From: Streptomyces olivochromogenes
Lineage (GTDB): Bacteria > Actinomycetota > Actinomycetes > Streptomycetales > Streptomycetaceae
DNA length: 64,000 bases
Direction: 5' to 3'
Assembly (NCBI RefSeq): GCF_001514115.1
Contig: NZ_KQ948479.1
Coordinates: 29,192-93,191 of the forward strand
Position 1 is the first letter of the stretch; each line of letters begins with the position of its first letter. The position numbers were made by a program, and so were the translations under genes. Below, piece after piece: positions 61,204 through 64,000 of this stretch. The notes beneath the pieces were generated by a model. The model was not told the origin of the DNA. It made no database searches and saw only the letters and a program-made list of their open reading frames with translations.

Positions 61204-61910
61204 GCGCCACCGCCACGGGCCGGCCTACGCTCGCACAGCGAGGCACGGGACTCGGATCCGCACACCGGGCACCAGAACTCGTCGACCTCGTCACCATGCT
61301 GGGTGCCGCGCCCGTTCTCCCAGAACGCCCACCGCATGCACTGCGGGCACTGGTACTCGTAGGCGTCCTTCGTCGCCTTCACCCACGCCTCGAACGTGGC
61401 TCCCTCGTACTCAGCGACCTGATGCGCTGTCTTCAACGCCTCGTCCAGCGTGTACGGGTGCGCCTTCTCCAGGCCGACGGAGCCGATCGACAGCCACTGG
61501 CCGTCGATCCACACCTTCGGGTCCGTCATCGACCCGTCGGTGACCTGCCAGCGGTCCTCCGCGAGGGTCCAGCGTCGGACCACGACCTCTCCGTACCCGC
61601 CCATCGTGTTCGTGAGGGGGACGCGGAACTCCTGGGCGAGGGAACGGAGGAGGAGGGACTCCTGCCGGAGGTGGTGGAGCTCGCTTCCTTGCTCGTCCTT
61701 GGACCAGCCGATGGGCTGCTCATCGGCCGGCTTCCGGTCCACAGCCTCCGCCAGCGCCCGCGCGGCGAGGGCGAGCTGCTCGATGGAGTACTCGTAGGCA
61801 GCGTCCTCGTGCGGGTCGTCGGCCCGGCTGTAGTGCGTGGCAGCCACGACATGCAGGGCGGTGGAGACGACGGTCTCGTGCTCGTCGACAGGCGGGTGGT
61901 ACATGCCCAT
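61200..61910 (-). CDS. Hypothetical 236-aa protein with C-terminal zinc ribbon
   Basis: ATG 61908-61910 has GAAGGAG eight bases upstream. The N-terminal half is helical (YSIEQLALAARALAEAVDRK), the middle has beta structure with VWIDGQWLSIGSVGLEKAHP, and the C-terminus has YQCPQCMRWAFWENG and EFWCPVCGSES, a zinc ribbon. It is coupled to the DUF1643 gene. Family not recognised. Confidence 0.65.
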   Translation of the reverse strand: MGMYHPPVDEHETVVSTALHVVAATHYSRADDPHEDAAYEYSIEQLALAARALAEAVDRKPADEQPIGWSKDEQGSELHHLRQESLLLRSLAQEFRVPLTNTMGGYGEVVVRRWTLAEDRWQVTDGSMTDPKVWIDGQWLSIGSVGLEKAHPYTLDEALKTAHQVAEYEGATFEAWVKATKDAYEYQCPQCMRWAFWENGRGTQHGDEVDEFWCPVCGSESRASLCERRPARGGGA

Positions 61911-61912
61911 GG

Positions 61913-62323
61913 TCAGGACTCCTTCAGTTCAGGGAAGAGGGACTGCGCGCGGCCGTGAGGGCAGGCCGGGCTGGTGGCCGTCCATCCGTGGGCCTGGCAG
62001 TAGCCGTGGTGGTCGAACCAGCACGGGTCGGGGTCGGCCATGCCCTGCACCAGCGCCTCCAGTTCGGCGACGCGGTCCAGGAGGAACGGGACGTCCTCTC
62101 GTGCGCGGGCGGCGAAGCTGGCGTTGCGGTACGTCTGGCCGTCGCCGTGCTCGCCCTGGAGCGTGGCCACGACGCCGTCGGAGACCATCCCGGCCCCCCG
62201 CTCCGTGCGCAGGCGGGCGTGGACGTAGTAGGTGCCCTTGCCGTCGTAGTCGGTGCCCCAGTGGCCGGGCGTGGCCGCGTCGGCGCGGGCGCGGATCTCT
62301 TCGATGCGGGGTGTGGCGGTCAT
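61913..62323 (-). CDS. Hypothetical phage protein (IRARADAATPGHW type), 136 aa
   Basis: ATG 62321-62323 has GAGG nine bases upstream. The product starts MTATPRIEEIRARADAATPG and continues with FAARAREDVPFLLDRVAELE, a pattern very common in phage early proteins (Ead/Ea22-like). The C-terminus has CWFDHHGYCQAHGW and SPACPHGR, a possible zinc site. Function unknown. Confidence 0.75.
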   Translation of the reverse strand: MTATPRIEEIRARADAATPGHWGTDYDGKGTYYVHARLRTERGAGMVSDGVVATLQGEHGDGQTYRNASFAARAREDVPFLLDRVAELEALVQGMADPDPCWFDHHGYCQAHGWTATSPACPHGRAQSLFPELKES

Positions 62324-62337
62324 GCGGTGATACCTCC

Positions 62338-62895
62338 TCATAGGGCGGGCAGGTAGTGGACTTGCAGAGCCTGGCCGTCGCCTTCGTCGGCCCAGTTCAT
62401 GAGCCACGCGCACTCGGCGCCTTCCGGCTCCCACTCGAAGACCACCGCCTTCGGCTTCAGCTCGGCCAGTTCGTCGCGGATGGTGCTCTCGTCGTCGATG
62501 CCGCACTGCTCACGCAGGTAGGTGGCGACAGCGGCCTCGGCCTTGTCCCGGTCGGCGGTGATCGCCACCATGTCGTCCTCTTCGAACTGGACGACCAGGA
62601 CGCCGTCGTACGCGAAGTCCATGCCGGGGTGCTGAGTGCCGGGCTGGAAGCGGCCCATGGGCAGAGCTGGTACGGGTACGACCTGCTCGAGGTAGCGCAG
62701 GCCTTCGTAGTCGGGGCACAGGGCAAGGTTGGAGCGCTGCCCGTCCAGGCGGACCCGCAGGCTGGCCACGTCGTCAGTGACGGCGGTGATGATGCCCGGC
62801 AGGTACAGGGTTTCGGAGTCGTTGTGCAGGCTGCGGTAGTAGGCGAACTCGACACGGCGGCCGACGACGGCCAGGTCCTCGAGGGTGCTCGTCAT
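62338..62895 (-). CDS. Hypothetical 185-aa protein
   Basis: ATG 62893-62895 overlaps the upstream stop. The acidic product (MTSTLEDLAVVGRRVEFAYY) has beta-like YLPGIITAVTDDVASLRVRL and an acidic tail with VVFEWEPEGAECAWLMNWAD. Same operon as its neighbours. No family recognised. Confidence 0.65.
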   Translation of the reverse strand: MTSTLEDLAVVGRRVEFAYYRSLHNDSETLYLPGIITAVTDDVASLRVRLDGQRSNLALCPDYEGLRYLEQVVPVPALPMGRFQPGTQHPGMDFAYDGVLVVQFEEDDMVAITADRDKAEAAVATYLREQCGIDDESTIRDELAELKPKAVVFEWEPEGAECAWLMNWADEGDGQALQVHYLPAL

Positions 62896-63338
62896 GCTGC
62901 GGGGGTCTCCTTCGGGGTCTTGGAGCGGCGGGTGAACGGGAGCCGGCCGGAGGGCCGTGCGAACGTCTTGCGGAGGGACGGCTTGGACGGGGCCAGGGCA
63001 GGCTCAGGAGCAGGCGTCACAGCCTCGGGGTGCCACAGCTCCACCCACACGCCGTTCGACCGCCACACGCACGTCACACGGCCCGGGACGCTGTAGTCGA
63101 ACCCCGGCCGCTGATCGCCCACGCCACCCAGAACGAGCGGGTACTGGGACGCGAACAGGCGCAGAGCGTGCGCGGCACCCGGGCCGACCACTTCCGCAAC
63201 CAGCCGCGGCGAGCCATCCGGAGCCTTCGTCTCACGCCAGTCGGGCACGCGGGCCCTGAAGTTGCGGTGGTTGGTGAACAGGTACCAGGCCTTCACGGCG
63301 TGGTCCTTCTCGGTGGCGACGGTCTCGGGATCGGTCAT
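62892..63338 (-). CDS. Hypothetical 148-aa protein
   Basis: ATG 63336-63338 has GGAAGG four bases upstream. The body contains VPDWRETKAPDGSPRLVAEV and VTCVWRSNGVWVELWHPEAV; the C-terminus is basic (SLRKTFARPSGRLPFTRRSK). Coupled to the 32-residue ORF upstream and the 185-residue gene downstream. Confidence 0.65.
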   Translation of the reverse strand: MTDPETVATEKDHAVKAWYLFTNHRNFRARVPDWRETKAPDGSPRLVAEVVGPGAAHALRLFASQYPLVLGGVGDQRPGFDYSVPGRVTCVWRSNGVWVELWHPEAVTPAPEPALAPSKPSLRKTFARPSGRLPFTRRSKTPKETPAA

Positions 63339-63433
63339 GGGGCCTTCCGTTGGGTGAGAGCGTTGTAGAGGTGGTGGATGGTGCGGGGTGTGAGCTGCCA
63401 GACCGCCAGCGGCCACAGAAGGAACGCGGTCAC
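63335..63433 (-). CDS. Tiny membrane-type ORF, 32 aa
   Basis: GTG 63431-63433 overlaps the upstream TGA, and its own stop overlaps the next ATG. The product VTAFLLWPLAVWQLTPRTIH is hydrophobic at its start. Weak ribosome site; coupling at both ends is the main support. Confidence 0.45.
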   Translation of the reverse strand: MTAFLLWPLAVWQLTPRTIHHLYNALTQRKAP

Positions 63434-63822
63434 GGCGGGTCCAACGGCAACTTCTTCCAACCCATGAGCGTCCACTGGAGGCCCTTGACACGGCGCTGGT
63501 CGCAGATCGGGTGGTTGCATTCCTCGACGCTTCCGTCGCCGAGCCTCTGGTAGCCCTTGCACTGGATCAGCCACTGGTAGACGCGGCCATGTAGGGCGCT
63601 CTCTTCTTCGTTGAGCTGCTCGTCCCGGGCGATGGCGGAAGCAAGATCTGCTGCACCCCACTGGTTGCGGCAGGGGCCTTCCCCGCGCGGCTTGTCGTGC
63701 GGGTAGAGGAGTCCGTCGCGGGTGACGGCGGCGAAGGTCCGGCAGGCGTGGCAGGTGGCTTGGCTGCCCCAGTTGGTTTCAACGATGACGCCCGGTCCTG
63801 GCCGCTCCATCAGCGTGTGCAT
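63430..63822 (-). CDS. Zinc-ribbon protein, 130 aa
   Basis: ATG 63820-63822 has GGAG six bases upstream. The product has ATCHACRTFAAV and later VEECNHPICDQRRVKGLQWT, with a helical middle (LASAIARDEQLNEEESALHG). Common in actinophage accessory regions as a cysteine-rich small protein. Function unknown. Confidence 0.65.
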   Translation of the reverse strand: MHTLMERPGPGVIVETNWGSQATCHACRTFAAVTRDGLLYPHDKPRGEGPCRNQWGAADLASAIARDEQLNEEESALHGRVYQWLIQCKGYQRLGDGSVEECNHPICDQRRVKGLQWTLMGWKKLPLDPP

Positions 63823-63906
63823 GCGGTTCTCCGAGGTCTCGCAGGAGGTGGGCCGCCCACCGCGGGCTGCGATGTCTGGGTGGGCGGCCCGTTCGTGGTG
63901 GGGGGT

Positions 63907-63945
63907 GGGGTCCTGCCCCGAGGTTGGGGGGCGGGGCAGGACCCC
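63907..63945. repeat. Hairpins at the right window edge
   Basis: GGGGTCCTGCCCC (63907-63919) and GGGGCAGGACCCC (63933-63945) are perfect 13-base complements; a smaller pair, GGCCTCCG (63952-63959) and CGGAGGCC (63967-63974), follows. They lie upstream of the minus-strand operon and probably end a gene to the right. The rest of 63823-64000 holds no gene. Confidence 0.55.
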
Positions 63946-64000
63946 GGGGGTGGCCTCCGGGGGGGGCGGAGGCCGGGGAGGGCCTCCGGAGGGGGGAGGG

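Noticed and set aside
63907..63974. Linear-replicon telomere palindromes
   Set aside because: Only two hairpins, at an arbitrary window end, without the packed palindromes of Streptomyces telomeres; better explained as terminators.

Overview
This is high-GC, densely packed DNA with many GTG starts, GTGA/ATGA start-stop overlaps and TTGNNN-17-TAGNNT promoters, all typical of Streptomyces or a close actinobacterial relative. It holds a complete long-tailed (siphovirus) virion cassette beside a Streptomyces-type conjugation cassette and a plasmid-like replication and control region. I see no integrase, no chromosomal housekeeping gene and no phage DNA polymerase. The best reading is a phage-plasmid (plasmid-prophage), though an excised phage or a fragment of a larger linear plasmid cannot be excluded from one window.

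Region 1 (1-28 kb, almost all minus strand) is the virion module, read from right to left. HNH nucleases (22.3-23.3 kb) and both terminase subunits (20.1-22.1 kb) are followed by portal, MuF-like protein, scaffold, a small Prp-like cysteine protease, major capsid protein, head-tail connectors and tail terminator. Then come the major tail protein, a tail assembly chaperone with a -1 ribosomal frameshift, a gp10-like protein, a second chaperone, a 1758-residue tape measure, Dit/Tal-like and minor tail proteins, and a papain-like protein near the left edge. Fibre genes lie upstream at 23.5-25.7 kb. At 25.7-28.1 kb there is a plus-strand membrane-protein gene, small hypotheticals, a secreted GH16-type glycosidase and a lipoprotein.

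Region 2 (28-42 kb, minus strand) is the transfer module. It runs from an operator-bearing promoter at about 42.12 kb through small genes, an M41-like metallopeptidase, an SpdB-like spread protein, membrane and low-complexity proteins, a TraB/FtsK-type DNA translocase and a membrane-anchored Mrr-like nuclease. The 3' half of the spdB-like gene carries about 17 copies of a GATGCG-type repeat. This is a candidate for the cis-acting transfer locus (clt) that TraB proteins recognise.

Region 3 (42-54 kb, mainly plus strand) is control and replication. It has two paralogous small HTH proteins, each preceded by a perfect inverted repeat, an XRE-TPR regulator, and a replication-initiator-like protein with internal repeats. 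Two rightward promoters carry the same 27-bp palindromic operator and drive a DNA methyltransferase operon and a long run of small overlapping accessory genes.

Region 4 (54-64 kb) begins with a LuxR-type regulator divergent from a small secreted peptide with three DTTWG motifs, the last at its C-terminus. This is a candidate peptide-signalling switch. The rest is mostly one long minus-strand set of compact accessory genes, including a NERD protein, an XRE-LuxR double-HTH regulator, a DUF1643 protein, zinc ribbons and several tiny membrane proteins.
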